Part shown: positions 26,000-39,252 of the stretch, in pieces
Layout of the letters: each line of letters starts with the position of its first letter
How positions within the stretch are numbered: position 1 is the stretch's first letter
Assembly: GCA_033030425.1 (NCBI GenBank)
Contig: JAUFSD010000012.1
Span: forward strand, 992,001-1,056,000
Origin: Verpa conica
Taxonomy: Eukaryota; Ascomycota; Pezizomycetes; Pezizales; Morchellaceae
Reading direction: 5' to 3'
DNA length: 64,000 nt
The notes under the pieces: model-generated
What the model saw: only the letters and a program-made list of their open reading frames with translations
Database searches by the model: none
Told to the model about the DNA's origin: nothing
Program-made: the position numbers and the translations under genes

Positions 26000-27969
26000 G
26001 GGCCCAGGAAATGAAATGAGATCAGCTATTGGCTTGTGTGGGACTGTATATTTTGAGAGAGGCTGCATCTCATCTGGGGGTTTATATACGGGTTTGATTT
26101 TTACTTGTAAATTTCATATATGGCGTACCATCTCCTGCCAATATTTGCTACAGAGGCTGGTGGTTTGTGCTGTGCATGGGTTCATGTTGTGCGAAGTTTC
26201 ACCGTTATCGGCCACTCCGAATGATTGTCTCTCGCGAGAGATCTAATCTTTGGTTGAGGTGGACTTCTTGACCGTGGTCCATCCATCCCCATGACAACGG
26301 CATCTTGATAAGGCTCTTAGAGGAGGAATTATTGCACTTCGGGTAGTTATCGTCCCGGGGGCCTGTTTTATTGTTTCCCTTTAATCTAATGAACTTATAT
26401 CTGTCACCTATGCGTATGTACTGGTCTACTATACCCCTCAAATATATACTACATCACTTACCGCAACACAATAAACCCAAGGGATAATACGATTTGTTCT
26501 CATTTTGATTGCGATCCCTGTTCCCTACCCTCTCTATGATCTCTGGATGGATCGAATTAGAGATACTATATCCATATATCCACCACATTCATATCTTTCA
26601 ATGAGATACAGTACTAGTATAACCAACCCAACAACTATCCACTCTTATACCTTCACGGTGTGCCCCGACTAATAAACACCAAATATATCGGCCACTTCCG
26701 CCTCCCGCTCTCAATTTCTGTAAAATCGGTGGCAGCACCCTGTTTTTATTTTTGAAGGATATCAGCTGAACGTAAGATATGAGCAATCAGCGTTTGAAAA
26801 TGTTCCTGAAAATGTCCCTGAAACTGCATCTTGACGAATTTCAAGAATAAGTAGGGATGACGTACCCTGCTTCGGCTTGTGGAGATTAAAATAAGGCAGA
26901 CAACTCCAATAGACAATAAGTAGTGCAGAATTACCAAGAAATTGCGAGATCAAGAAAATTACACCTAATTTGAGCTAATAAGCTCTTATAGCCAGCTTCT
27001 AGCGCCTAAAGAGACATTTCATTTTATACTAGAAGAAGTATAATTTTACCTCGCAACCTGATTGCCGAATCATATGATATCACTCGGAATGTTACGATAA
27101 ACCCCAACTTCACAAGTGTCGTCTTATGGCAATTTTTTTCGTAGGAGGGCATCACTAGATAGGTGCTAGAATATTTTTCAGAGTCTTATTTAATGGAATT
27201 GCGTAACATTGTACCTGCCATAAGCTTAGTAGAGGTCTCAATCATAACCTATCATTCGACGCAATTCTCTTCTGTAATTATTAATGAATGAATGAATGAA
27301 TCATAAGTATATGAAGCCCGAGGGCTAAGGTACCCTCTTCTGTAATTATCTTATAGTCTGGTAAATTCTTCCCTCTGTGGGTGCTGTTAAGTAAATATAT
27401 CTTAAATCTGGGATTAACTGTTATTTCCTAATTCACCGATTCTTGACTTTATGTGGCAGTATCTTGTGCTGGTTTATGGGATACTCTTGCTAGGGCTATA
27501 AAGTTTGTTTGTGGGGCTCCTTTGTAGGGCTAGTAACCTGTTCTTAGCTTCTCTGGAAATTGAGGAAATCTGGTTTTGTAATTCTACGACTTTGAAACCT
27601 ATGTTTTAGGGGGCTTTTAGCCATAAAAGCCTGTAAATTTCACCTAGGAATATAACCTTATGCCACATTCGAATTCTTTAGCACATATCCATCCCTCTAA
27701 ACCCAATCCTCCTATAAACCCTCTCCACTACACTCCCCTCCGTAAAGAACAACGTCACATATCCCAACTACCCCTCATCGAACCCCTGCCTACAAACCTC
27801 CCCCACAAATATCTCTACATAGCCATTCATCTTAGACTCTTGCCTGGTATATACGTTATTTATACTCTTCCCTCTCCTCGTTAGCCTCCCACAGAAGCAG
27901 AAAGTGGCCGGGGCACTATCTATGAAGTAACAACACACATGCCTGCGAGCCACAGCCTCTTGGACAACA
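26000..27969. other. TA-rich spacer without genes
   Basis: The composition shifts to TA-rich soon after the CMC2 stop codon. A short AATG tandem repeat lies at about 27282-27300. The remaining frames are short and show no conserved motif. Confidence 0.5.
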
Positions 27970-28735
27970 TTAGAACAAAATTCGTAGGGTATCGGTATTG
28001 CGAGTTTCGAGGTTCATATTATGGAGAATCATAGTTAGTAGATTATGATGTTTATCTATAAGATATGAGGTACAGCAAATCTCATGAGTCTCAGGGAGTG
28101 TCTTTGGGGCTGAAGCAGTAAGAGAGTGTTTAGTCGGCGTAACTACAGTGCCTAAGCATATAGAATCATACTCCACCCTCGTAGCTTCCCCCTTCGCTTT
28201 TAACAGGATAGCAGTAACAGCATCCAGCAATCTTGCATCATCATTAAAAGTCCCTAGTACGTTTTCTACTCCTAGTCCTTCTAAAATAGCATTTGCACCA
28301 AGTATCTCTAAGGCTCCCGCAGAGAGTAAACCTAGACAGTAATAAGCTAGATAGGGATTTTACTCCTACCAGGAAAATATCTCCCGTGGAAGGGTCATGC
28401 CTTGATAGGACCATGAATCCAGCTCCTGGCAGGGAACTGGGAGAAGTGATGTATTGGTTGTAGATTCCGATTGGGATTGAGTTCTGTAATTTACAGGTTA
28501 CAGAAAGAAAAGGTTCTGTGGCGGCTAACAATACAACAGGATTGGCACTAGAATTTTTTGGTGACGGTGACGATGATAATTCGTAATAGGGGTTGTTAAT
28601 AGTGAAGAAGAGAATCCAAGGTACACTTACTTTTACTAGGGGGACATTCTAGCATATTTTGAACCACTCTAGGTTCAGCCAGCTGTTCACGGAGATCTAC
28701 TTCCTTTTTAGTAGAGAATAGATAAGAGCCACGTC
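27970..28735 (-). pseudogene. Gene relic or poorly resolved intron-containing gene, product unknown
   Basis: The minus strand carries coding-like blocks: KKEVDLREQLAEPRVVQNM (about 28710-28635), then after a good donor GTAAGT near 28631 the block TEPFLSVTCKLQNSIPIGIY...GAGFMVLSRHDPSTGDIFLV (about 28550-28365), then ILGANAILEGLGVENVLGTF...LLDAVTAILLKAKGEATRV (about 28320-28150), ending at a stop at 27970. Splice-like boundaries exist, but the obvious acceptors do not keep phase between blocks, and no start codon is found upstream of 28735. I read it as a decaying gene, though a living gene with an unusual exon structure is possible. I do not recognise the family. Confidence 0.35.
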
Positions 28736-29754
28736 ATTTATAAAGGGTCAGCTTGAGCAGCATAGGGCCACATTAATTTATTATAAAACAGCATGGGATC
28801 TATACCATCCTAACCCTAGTACATACAAAACTATCACCTCCAAATAAAATATCATAGCATGTAGAATTGATTTTTTTCAATTAGCTAATTCACTACAAGC
28901 TGTCATTCTTAGGCTAGGCAAATAAATAATACGAACTCTTCCTCCTCCTACCTATACCTCTCTCTTTTCCCCTTTTCCTATCCTCCTGCCTACTTTATCT
29001 TATACCATTCCTAATACATTTCCACACGAGTGTGACCGTCCCTCAAGTTGGAGAGGTGATCATTTCCCCTCAAGGTGCAGCTCCGACGCCGCCAATAATT
29101 TCCTCTACTAACATAGATCTACCGGATTGAGTCATCATATTAAAAGGTCATAGATGCCTGCTAATCCTAAAAATGGGTCATGGGTGTGCACATAAGGGGT
29201 ACCTGCGAAGAATTAGTAGTTTTTTTTTCGTTTGCATTAAAAGAAATCGTAACCCAGTCAAATGTCTTCACTATTTACTCAGGTTAAAGCCCTCTTACAC
29301 TTTTATGAGCTATGTTTAATAAGGCGGGAAGGTTACTTTAATCCTAGCTCTACGAAAGGTTCTACTTATGTATCAAAACCCTTGTAATATACTAAGAATA
29401 GAATCCTTCCTTCTTATTTTTTAGAGCAAGATTTAACCTAATTCAATTTTTCCTAAGAGATCAAGGTAATGCGAGCACAACCTATAGTAACATTTAAACT
29501 GAAATCCATCACCCCTTTCCCCATACTCACTCTTTTCCTTGTCCCTCGCATGATTCGAACTAGTAATAATGTAAAATCGTAAGAAATACCAAAGCCATCC
29601 GCTCTTCCGGCCTACCTCTTTATAATTACTAGACCCGGACCTACAGGAAAGAGTGGTAGTGTTGAGATATGTGCCTAGCGAGCGTCCACGTGGTATTTTT
29701 TTCTTTTGGTTTTTTTCTGAAAGCGATGTGTGGGTAAAGTGGATATTGATGGAA
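28736..29754. other. TA-rich spacer, NPL4 3' flank
   Basis: No supported gene. A C/T-rich tract lies at about 28935-29000, and T-runs at 29219-29229 and 29697-29717 are near the NPL4 3' end. Confidence 0.5.
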
Positions 29755-31968
29755 TTATTTTAAACTGACCGCCCTCAAACGTTTAGCCAAACCTCGGTCA
29801 TTACCGTTGTTGCCATTATCAATACCACCTCCACCCTCTCCGCCGCCAAAATCAAAGCTGGAGGGCGGATGAAAAACACGTTTTGTGGGGGCGTTCTCAC
29901 CGCTCTCCCGGAGTATCGCCATCAGAGTTTGCCATCCGGGCATCTGCAGGAGTTGATGTCCATCCTCAACCTCATGACCGACTGCAACCTTTGCCAATAG
30001 TTCTTCTTCTTTCTGTGGTGAATTCCCATCACTCTCTCACCCCTTCATCCCACACGTGCGGGAAGAAGAGGTGGTGAGAGTTTAGTCATCAGTAATCACT
30101 CGATAAATGACCAAAAGCGTCGTTTTCATAATCTAGAGGGACTAACCTTATCCAGGATGCCCCAGTTTTTCATGAATGTTAGCAGATGAAAATCGCTAAC
30201 AACATCGATTCCACCTTGTGGTTCGTTCCCACTTGAAGATGTAATCCCTAACTGTTTTGCGACAGCACGATGGTCTTGGGACATGCCTGTAAGCTCCCTA
30301 TTTTCAACAGGAAACTGTCCGAGAGGTGCTGTGAACATCGGACGCTTTTCAACTGGGAATCCGTGCGTCAAAGTAACTAGCAGATACTCTACCGGGAAAC
30401 TTGGTTTCGCATTTTCTTGGACGTTGGCCCCGTATTCGTTAATGTGCCTATAAAAGACTTCCGGGATGTAACGTGACCTATCATCTTCTTCTCTAACCAT
30501 CATAACCGAAGGATCCGCAGAGGGTTCGATAATGTCTGCACGAACCATTTCAACTGCAGTATTTGAAACTTGATAAGATGACACGTTGATTCCTCCATCC
30601 TCATCTCCAGATACAACACAAGTGACGAAGCTAGATCCAAACCAGCCAGTTTCAGACCACTTGCTTGGATGCGGATTTTCAGCCTGAAGCCTAGCTGCAA
30701 ATACAATCTCGAGAGAGGAAAGGTAATAGGAGTCGATGTGTCTTTTACACACCACTTTACCCGTTTGAGTTCCATCATCAAGCAGATCAGTGTATATTAC
30801 ACCAACTTTTCGGAGGCCACACAGTGATGCAACTTCGTTTACTTCTTTTTCTCCTTCCCAGGGTAAATTCAGTGTAACACCATCCATCTCGTTCACCTGT
30901 GGTGGCTCATAGATCGCCTCAACAACCGCTTTGATCCCTAGTGGAATTTCAGGATAAGGTTCTAAACGTCCGTAGAGGTACCCAATTCTTTGACATCCCG
31001 TCTGTCTCCAGAAATTAATAAAATTATCAATCAGCGCTGGATCGCTAAACTCCACATGGTCAACCATTCTAAACGTCTGAGGCTGCAAGGTAATCGCTGA
31101 TGGCTGGCATTTTGTGCAGATACCCTCAGGCCAAGCAGGATGCCCTGCTGGACAATCCTTACGAACTCTAAAAAACGGTTCAGATAGTGGAGGCATGTAT
31201 GAGGTTTTAAGTTCTGGCTTGTTGGTGCTCGCGTTTGTCTTCCTCAAGTAAGAGTTGAAACTCAAATGTTTGATCTTCCTTTCCGCAAGATAGCCAGCAT
31301 CGTAAGGCTCCAGAGGCATACAGTTATCGCACATTCCTTTCGGACCATGTTTGCATAATCTGTCTCGTGGCCTAGGGATCTTCCCATCTTGCTTTTCGAG
31401 TAAATCATCAGTTGGGTCCTGGACAACAGTTTCCCAGGGGTTAGGAGTGTTGTCGTGCGAGGTGTAGTCATTTGTAGTTGTAGTTAAGCGATGTGAAACA
31501 TCATCGGAAGCTCGAATAGGCTGGCCGTTAAGGCGGATACTGGCGGGTTGATTGCTGGTAGGGGCTGTCTTTATAGGAGTTTCTGAGGACTGAACATATG
31601 AAAGAAAAAGCTGGTCTCCATGACTAGTAATTCAGATATCGAAAAACAGTAAGCGACCATGAACGGCCTGAAGAACTTCCAGAGGATCCAACCTAAGTCC
31701 AAGTTCAGAGATTGGCATTCCCTTCAACTCTCGTAGTGGTCTAGTCTTCCCGTTCGCTGGGCGGTCGGAAAGAACGATCGAATCTGAATCAACATTTTTT
31801 GGTAGAAGATCAACAAGCTAGTATTAGAAGCATAACCAGGTTAGATATAAACTGCAGCAATTTATTTACAAATTTGAGGGCTACCTTGGCGATGAGTATG
31901 GAAGCATCATCAGCTGGTTGAATGTCAACGCGGTAAGAACCATCAGGTGAACGGAAACGCAGAATCAT
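29755..31968 (-). CDS. NPL4: Cdc48/p97 cofactor Npl4
   Basis: Npl4 with Ufd1 forms the ubiquitin-binding adaptor of the Cdc48/p97 ATPase and acts in ER-associated degradation and other extraction reactions. Four exons: 31968-31885, 31817-31658, 31615-30147 and 30012-29755, giving 656 aa, near the usual fungal length. The N-terminal ubiquitin-like domain starts [21 protein letters not shown] and ends near [15 protein letters not shown]. The zinc-finger region includes [15 protein letters not shown], and [26 protein letters not shown]. The MPN-like Npl4 domain follows ([48 protein letters not shown]-like block, FLTFMKNW-like [14 protein letters not shown]). No C-terminal NZF finger is present, as in other fungi. 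Intron 2 is weak: donor GTCGCT with acceptor GGAG at about 31616, chosen on phase. Confidence 0.94.
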
Positions 31969-32558
31969 AGTAAATAGCAAAATTCTGAGGATATGCTATT
32001 GATAAAGTTGATGATAGAAGATGCTATGGGGGTTGAAAACGGCTAGAGGAGATGAACAGAGAGGCGAATGGAGGGGAAGGTGAAGGCGTTGCTGCAGTAG
32101 AAGCTGTTGGGCCCTCACCGTGCTTCTGGTGGGCAGCGTCATTGCTTCTGCGCCAAGAGCTCATCCAGGTTACTAATCTTGATTGATAAACGTACGCTAG
32201 CCATTTTGGTGCTCATAAATTAAACATGATAGGTCACTCGATTTTAAGCCCCATCCGTATTAGAGAGGCTGCTTTCCTTGGGAGACATAAATGCCAATAT
32301 GCGTTTTAATAGGCCCTCCGAATATGATAACCCTCAAGCATCACTAACTAGCTGTATGTAGAAAATCTCACGATTCTCCTACTATATACTCTGGACCAAA
32401 CGATTACTTTTGAGCCCCTAAACTTACATATTCTATATAGCATAGGGTACTAGAAGGGGGGTAAGGGGAATTCCTAAAATTCATAATGCAAGTATATATG
32501 CCGGTAATATTACAACACCAATGGTACGCGTTATTTAGCATTATTCAATCTCTAAAAA
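31969..32558. other. NPL4 promoter
   Basis: A 590-bp spacer between NPL4 and the small gene downstream on the map. The first 200 bp carry higher G+C content; the rest is TA-rich. No gene is seen. Confidence 0.5.
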
Positions 32559-32992
32559 CTAGACACCCCTCCAATACTCTTCCTTAGAAGATTCCAACCT
32601 CTCAATCTCTATTGTATCGCCTCCGTTACCCATGGCCTCAAGAAACATTTGTAGGCCCTTGGGCTCTATAACTACTTCTAACAGGCCCGATATCATATCG
32701 TAGAGATAGAACCTTTCCCTGCACTCAAAAACAACCCGTGGATACTGCTGGAGCATAGGTTTTGGATTTAGAAGATCGCAGCCATAGGTTTTCTGCAGCC
32801 TTTCGGAAAGATCGCCATTACCTGTCCAGTAGGTATCAATCATTAGATTTCTAGGGTCATTAGACCAGCCTTTCGGAATAATTAAGTTGTCTGGAATCTT
32901 ATAATATCGCACCTAAATTTCTATATTAGAATAAGTATTTCGGTACGGGACAATTTATTACTTGCCTCAGGCTGCATCTGAGTAGAAGCCAT
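32559..32992 (-). CDS. Hypothetical protein, 126 aa, with GC-AG intron
   Basis: Exon 1 (32992-32966) encodes MASTQMQPE and exon 2 (32912-32559) encodes 117 residues starting VRYYKIPDNLIIPKGW. The join needs a GC-AG intron (32965-32913): GAG|GCAAGT is the textbook GC donor, and the acceptor is TTTAG. A GT donor four bases later would give an immediate stop, so the GC site is the one that keeps the frame. The protein has no signal peptide or membrane segment; it is mixed alpha/beta in character, with aromatic patches (DTYWTGNGDL, FYLYDMISGLLEVV) and an acidic C-terminus ending SSKEEYWRGV. I do not recognise a family. The open frame is long for such TA-rich surroundings and the codons look selected, but expression is unproven. 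Confidence 0.6.
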
Positions 32993-34921
32993 TGTCCTTG
33001 ATCTTACTACTTGTATTAATATTTTCGTCTACATTTCTTTAGATTTTCCAAGAAAATATCGTTGTGTGAAGGTGAAATAGTGCTTAAAACGAACCTTTGA
33101 ACTCCCTCGAATTAGTCGGTATAACAGCTATAGTGGAAATTTATATTAAGTTAAATATGTATAGTCGAATAAATCTCTACAAGGGGGGGACTAACAGAGC
33201 TTATAAGCTCAACAAAGGGCTGCCAATGAATTTAAGTCCACCGCCAAGAGATTAAGCATTCAGCGTTCCATAAAGGGAATACACCCCTATAACAAAAGTA
33301 TAGGGTGGTTTTTTTATTGGGCGATATATGCGGTCGCAGATTGATCCAAGAGTCTTACTTTGAATGACTATGTAGATATGTCATTGTGATCATTACCCCT
33401 GTTCAGTGAAAATTGTCTTGGCGGTCCAAGTAACGCCAAGACCTTACTTCCTGGCTCAAAAGTTTTCCTCACCCGCGTCAACTTCCATACGCCATCCCCT
33501 TCCTTCTCTCAACACTGTCAACAACCACAGTGCACCTTGAAAGATCAACAGATTAAATCTTCCTGGTACAACTAACAAGCAAACTGTAAGCTACCTCTTC
33601 CACACTGTTCCTTATTCTTCGTTCTTCCAACACTATATGATGAGTATCTCCCAAGAATGAAAGGAAGAGCCGTATGAGTCTCCTCAACAAGAAAAGACAA
33701 ACCACACGCAAGCCTACTCTCTACCCCTCGAATTGATGATCGGTTTGACTTTCTTCTTTCATGGGGCTAGGGATATTGGGGAGCATTATGTGTGGGGGGT
33801 CGTTGTGGGGGCGGTGCTTAGAACATTGGGTACTGAGATGTGTTTCTTGAATGAAGAATAGTGAAGATTTTTTTATAATGGGAACAAAAGCTGACTGTAT
33901 TGGCGTAATAGAACTTAAGATATGACCTTCTGAATAATCACTGAAGGTAAATAGCACCCTTGAGCGAAATCAATCTATCTTTTAGGCTAGAGATCTGCTA
34001 CTGTCTCCGACAAATGGACTACTGAATATTACGTTCATCATAAATATGATTATATATAACTTCAATGAACCCACTAGTTTACAAAAAATATAGCTTCGTG
34101 CGATTAGTAGGAATTCTATCAACTAAGATTTTATTTACCATAACCGCGTAGGAGCCAATATAGTGATAACGAAAGCCTTCTATTTATCCAAATTTGTATC
34201 ATAGTTCTCTCATTAGGTCAATTTGCATCTCTCTAGAGAGTAATGGAACTAGATACTAAAAAATATGCAAAGATAACAAAGAAAAAAAAAGATAGACAAA
34301 TGAGATATGCAAAAAGATAACTCAAAAAACAAAATTCAAAAGGATTTCCTGCTCTTTCCCTCACTATCCGTAGTCTCAAATTACCATCCTTCTCTTGCAC
34401 CGAATTGATATGTATCTCCCACACTCCTCCCACCCCTTATTCTCCTCACTACTTGCAAATTCTCACAAGATTAGAGTAGAGAAGAAAGACACAAGAGCTA
34501 CTAAAATATGCTTGAAAGAAACCCGATACTTATAACGTTACAACAAATCCTTACTTTCCCACTCTTTAGTTTAATTTAACTGCCATACCATTACCATGTA
34601 GATAATAATAACCCAATTTTTTGCACCCACTCCACTCCGCTCAAACCTATTGAAATCAAGACAAAAGACAAGAAGAACACCGCACGCTGTGAATAGACAA
34701 ATAGACAAAGGGAAAAAAGTGTAGAACTCTGACATGCTGATATAATGCAGCTTAAAAAAGAACCAAGAAACAGAAATACAAAAGAAAACACAAAAGAAAC
34801 CCAATCACACCGGAAGCCGAGTTTCCAGCCCATCTTGAATGATATCTCCCTTTTTCTTTCCAGAACCAAAATATTAGAATAATAAAAAAACCGAAACACC
34901 CTTCACTCCATTGACCCAGAA
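32993..34921. other. TA-rich spacer and SKG3 3' flank
   Basis: About 1.9 kb without a supported gene. Frames of 60-100 codons near 34570-34900 come from A/T-rich low-complexity DNA and encode Phe/Leu-rich phantoms. The right part is the likely 3' untranslated and termination region of the gene ending at 34922. Confidence 0.5.
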
Positions 34922-37900
34922 CTACTGTCTCATGTATCCATTACCATACTGTTGCTGCCCCGATCCTTGTTGTTGATTATAGTACTTCTGATATTGCAGA
35001 TACTGCTGCTGCTGCAACAATGTTTGACTCTGCTGCGCATACGGATTCTGCTGCTGTGGAAAATAGCCTACTGCACCTTCATATGCACCGTAACTGCTTA
35101 CTCTCGGACTTGGAGACTTGGCCTTTTCTCTTTCTCTTAGCAGCTGAGCTTGTTGCTGTTGCTTGAGCTGTTGTCGCTGAGCGATGACTTGCTGGACAGT
35201 TGCGCTAGTGCCACCCTGCATTCGTAAGCTGTTCATTTTTCTCTCCTGTTCTCTAGTCTCGATTGCGCCGAGGAGGCCAGTCTGATGGGGCGGCGTCTTG
35301 TTCTTGCCGTTATCGATGTGCAGGAGAGTCGACCCAGTTTGTTTCGCAACATACTCCTGTTCGCGCGCAGAAAGATGTGCAGAAAGATCAGCAGCAGATG
35401 AAACGAGGCCGTTCGGGATGAAGGCTGTATTTCCAACTCTGGAGCTGGGTCGTTGAGGAGGAAGGAATTCACTTGAAGGGTTACGACCATTTCCAGGTGA
35501 AGGAGTACCGGATGTTTTACGCTGGTGGATGTAGCGACTTCGCGATTGTTGTTGTGCAGCGGCGGCAGCAGCTTTCTCAGTTACATATTGCTCTGCTGCC
35601 CGATCTGGGGACTTTTGACCACCATTGACCTGTACCATTCCAGGTTGCCAGACCATGCTCCGCCTTTTCGATTCGCTGCCATCAGAACCCTGGAGTTCGT
35701 TCCCAGAGTCTGGGGAAGGTTTGTTCCAAGAATCCCGCTTTTCGCTCCCAGTCGATGACGCACGGTTATGCTCAGACCAGTCCACACCCAACCCTTGAGA
35801 ACTCTTGCGGTCTGGTACCCCTATCAACGTACCATGTTGGGAATTAAGGCCGGATGCGACAGCAGTATCCTGTTCTATGAGCTGTGCACTCCCCCTAATT
35901 ACACCCCTGCTCTCCGCGCTCAAGCTACGCCCATGATTTGCCGTAGTTCCAAAATCAATCTTCGGAATATCAGTACTCAAACCCTTCCGCTCAGCAACAG
36001 CCGGCTTATAATGCACATCCCCTACTACAACATCTGGGCCAATTTCTGTCCCCACAACTTTCTTCACTCCTGCCCTAGGCATATCCGCGTCTCTCCTCGG
36101 TGGTTCCTCCCTCGTATGTATGCTGGAATAATCTGGCTCGTCATCTTCATCACTTCCATACTCACTCCCACTGTCTTCCATATTATCGCTCAGCATTTGC
36201 TGTAGCCTACTCGCTCTCCGCCGGTCAAATGTGTCCTCTTCCTGATTACGAATATCGTCACTATCCCTCCCAATCCTGTCAAGTGCCTCCTGATTCATTA
36301 AGTGTTTTGCAAGGCTTTCAATACTATCTGTTGTCTGTGGTGTATCGTCGGCGGAGGCAGAACCCGTAATCGGTTTTCTAGAAATGTTTGCGGTTTGGAG
36401 GCTCGGAATCTGGGGACTGTTAGGTGACCTGTGCGGAATCTTGGCAGGAATTGGTGGTGACGGTAATGGTTCCAGACCTTGCATGACGGTGTAGGGGACT
36501 ACCTTTATTGGTTGGATAAGCGTACCTCCAGGTGTGTCCTGCCACGAGAACCTAGGACGACGTTCTTCTGGAACGTCAGATCCCAACTGACTACCCTGCC
36601 CCCCTTGTTGCTGACGCTGCACCTGTTGAAATGACTGCTGTGGCGGAGGCGGTCTGATATAACCCTCGTCGTACGCAATCTTTGAATCCCCCGTCGGCGG
36701 TGGCCCCGCAAGCAAAACTTGTGAATTCTGCATTTCGAACCCTGGCGGGGGTTCAATTGGACTCTGATACGGAAGAGAGCTCTGCGCAGTGATTTGCGAG
36801 TTCTGGCTCGGTAACAAATGTGGTGGACCCGGAGGCGGGGGGGGATACATCAATCCGCCTTTCTCTGGGTCTCCATTGATAGATCTAGTATTTGGTGGAG
36901 GGCCCGCAGGTGGTGGAGGAAGAGCACCTCCAGTCTCTTTCAAGAACGCTGCTGCTGCTGCCGAAGTACCCATGGCGTTCAATGTATTATTAGAAATCCG
37001 TCTCTGCACCTGCTGAGCCTGCTGCGGCAACTGATTTGGCCTTGAGCTAGGAGGATGAGTCATGCTTGGTGTTGCCGGAACTAATGAAAATTCCGGCTGC
37101 TCTGTTTGCTGCTGAAGACGACGCGCAGCAGGATCAATAGGCCGCCCCTGAAACAAACTAGAATCAGAAGATCCAGAATCACTGCGTGCTAAACCCTGGC
37201 CCTGGGTATCAGGGCTATCTTGCTGAGCCTCGGCCATTGAATACAACGAAGGAGAAGCTCGCTGTTGCTTCTGATACTGCATATACCCCGTCGACTCAGA
37301 AGTCGAACGTTGATGATAAGCCGTCGCCGGCAACGGGGGAGTATTCAATGGCACATGTTGCGGTGGGATTTGCGATGCCGGAATTGGCAATGAAGAGCTT
37401 GACCGTGTAGAATCACCATCAAAAGTCCCATTAGGAAACCTTTGTCCAGCAGGAAGGCTGGTTCTAGGTCTCGCACCCCTTGACCCATTCTTCATCTTCT
37501 CGTATGTTGCCTGCTTTAGTTTCGCTCTCCACTCTGCCTCCGAATTGATAGCGGTCCCTTCTGAGACAATCAATGACACAATATCCGCCACATCTAGATA
37601 TCCATACTGCCGTTCCCTTGGCATAGCAAACATCAAGCTTTTTATATCATTGATATCCGCAACTAGCCTCTCAGGTCGCCCGTAAAGTGCAAACGTATCA
37701 AAAGCAGGGAATAACCATTTCAGCATCATTTCAAACCCACTAACCGCTGGGTGGACCTCCGGCATCACAAACACAAACCCCTCACTCGTCGTCGGTGGAT
37801 CTGAATGAATCGTAATCTTACCCTCGATCTTGACAAGTGTGCTCTGATCAATCAACGGCAAGCTCTGTGGATAAATGGCATACGCCGAGAATGCCTCCGC

Positions 37901-39252
37901 GATTGTTGCTATCGGCTGTGACTTCTTGCTCTTCTTGTTCTCGTAAAATTTTATATCACCTTTGAGGATCGGGATTACCGGGTATCCTGTTTTTTGCGCT
38001 TTTTTCAAGAGTGCCTTTTGTTTCTTGACCTGCTTTTCGTCTGGTGGTGTAATTACCGCCCAGCAGCGGCGCCAAGGTGTTCCTGCACCGAACCGAACTC
38101 GCGCCCAATCTTCATACTTGAAGCGGTTTTTCTCAATTATCGTGTTGATGCCGTTAAGGGTCTTACCCTTTCCAGCGATCAAGGCCCCAGTGTAGGCTTC
38201 CTGAAGAGATGAGTGTTCAAACATACAGAGCCTAATCCCCGCAGTCCATTGTGTAAGCGAATGGTGGGAATTAAAATGAAAAAGGTATCTATTTCGCCCA
38301 GCAGTGGAAATACTAAGAACGTTCGTGAGCGGCGGGATATCCGATGATCTGGTTGGAAGTGTATCAATCTAAAAAAGAAATAGTGCATCAGTCAGCATCG
38401 CCTAAAACCAAACGCATATAGTTATAGAGGGAACGCCTAAGACACTCTAGGCCCAATAGATAAACATTCTTGAGCGGGCCTTGGCACTCCCCCCCACTTG
38501 CATATATGCACATAGACGAGAATTGCCATGTCCTTACCATCTTGATCGAGGCATCTGTGAGGTTCAAAAATGTTGGAACAACCTCTTGCCCTGGGTTTGC
38601 TGCATCTAGCTCTGCCGCATCCCATAATGATAACACGGTTCCTACCAACTGCGCAAAACACTCCTGCCAGCTTCTGTCGTGACTTGGCTTCCCATCTACC
38701 CAATTCCGTTAGCCTCTTCAGCCCACCCACCGCCACCGCACGGTACCGCATAACCCCATCCTGCGGACTGTAGGGGGGAAACGTACCAGGATTCAAATCA
38801 TTCAGCTTCAGGAAATACCCCTCTGTATACAGCTTCTTGCTATGACTATTCAAAAACGTAAATATCGGTTGCAGCTCCGGCAGGGTATCCCGTTCCACCT
38901 CCAACAGCGGCGGCTGGTATGGCTGTACAATACTCATTGGTCTCGAGGTCGATCTGCTTGTTCTGCTCGGTGGAGGCTGAGGACTATCTCGCGACGGAGA
39001 TGCGAAGTGCGCTTCGGAAATGGATGTGAAGGTGTCACGACGTAACCGACCTTTCACTTCTTCGGTCGGGGACTTTGAACTGAGAAGATTCGTGAAAGAC
39101 GCGGACCAAGCTGGGTTTTTGTTAGTTGGTTTATATTCTAAGTAGCTTTTTTTATTTTGGGGTGATTGTTCTCGCCAGCGGCTACTGGCAGAGAGTTATT
39201 TTTAGAAAGATCCTGGGGGAGGGGGGGGCAACTCACAGCGGGAACGAGTCAT
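34922..39252 (-). CDS. PH-domain protein of the Skg3/Caf120 family
   Basis: Skg3 and Caf120 of yeast are paralogous PH-domain proteins; Caf120 associates with the CCR4-NOT complex and Skg3 with the bud neck and cell-wall integrity. Four exons: 39252-39237, 39110-38787, 38695-38538 and 38368-34922, giving 1,314 aa. The first exon is only 16 nt (MTRSR). Then come a short Ser/Pro-rich region, FLNSHSKKLYTEGYFLKLNDLNPDG, and the PH domain (RSWQECFAQLVGTVLSLWDAAELD, PTFLNLTDASIKM, RNRYLFHFNSHHSLTQWTAGIRLCMFEHSSL). A second conserved block follows (WARVRFGAGTPWRRCWAVI, KFYENKKSKKSQPIATI, YAIYPQSLPLIDQSTLVKIEG). The C-terminal 900 residues are disordered, Pro/Gln/Ser-rich, and end in poly-Gln-rich sequence. 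Filamentous ascomycetes usually have one such gene, so I do not assign one yeast name. Confidence 0.88.
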
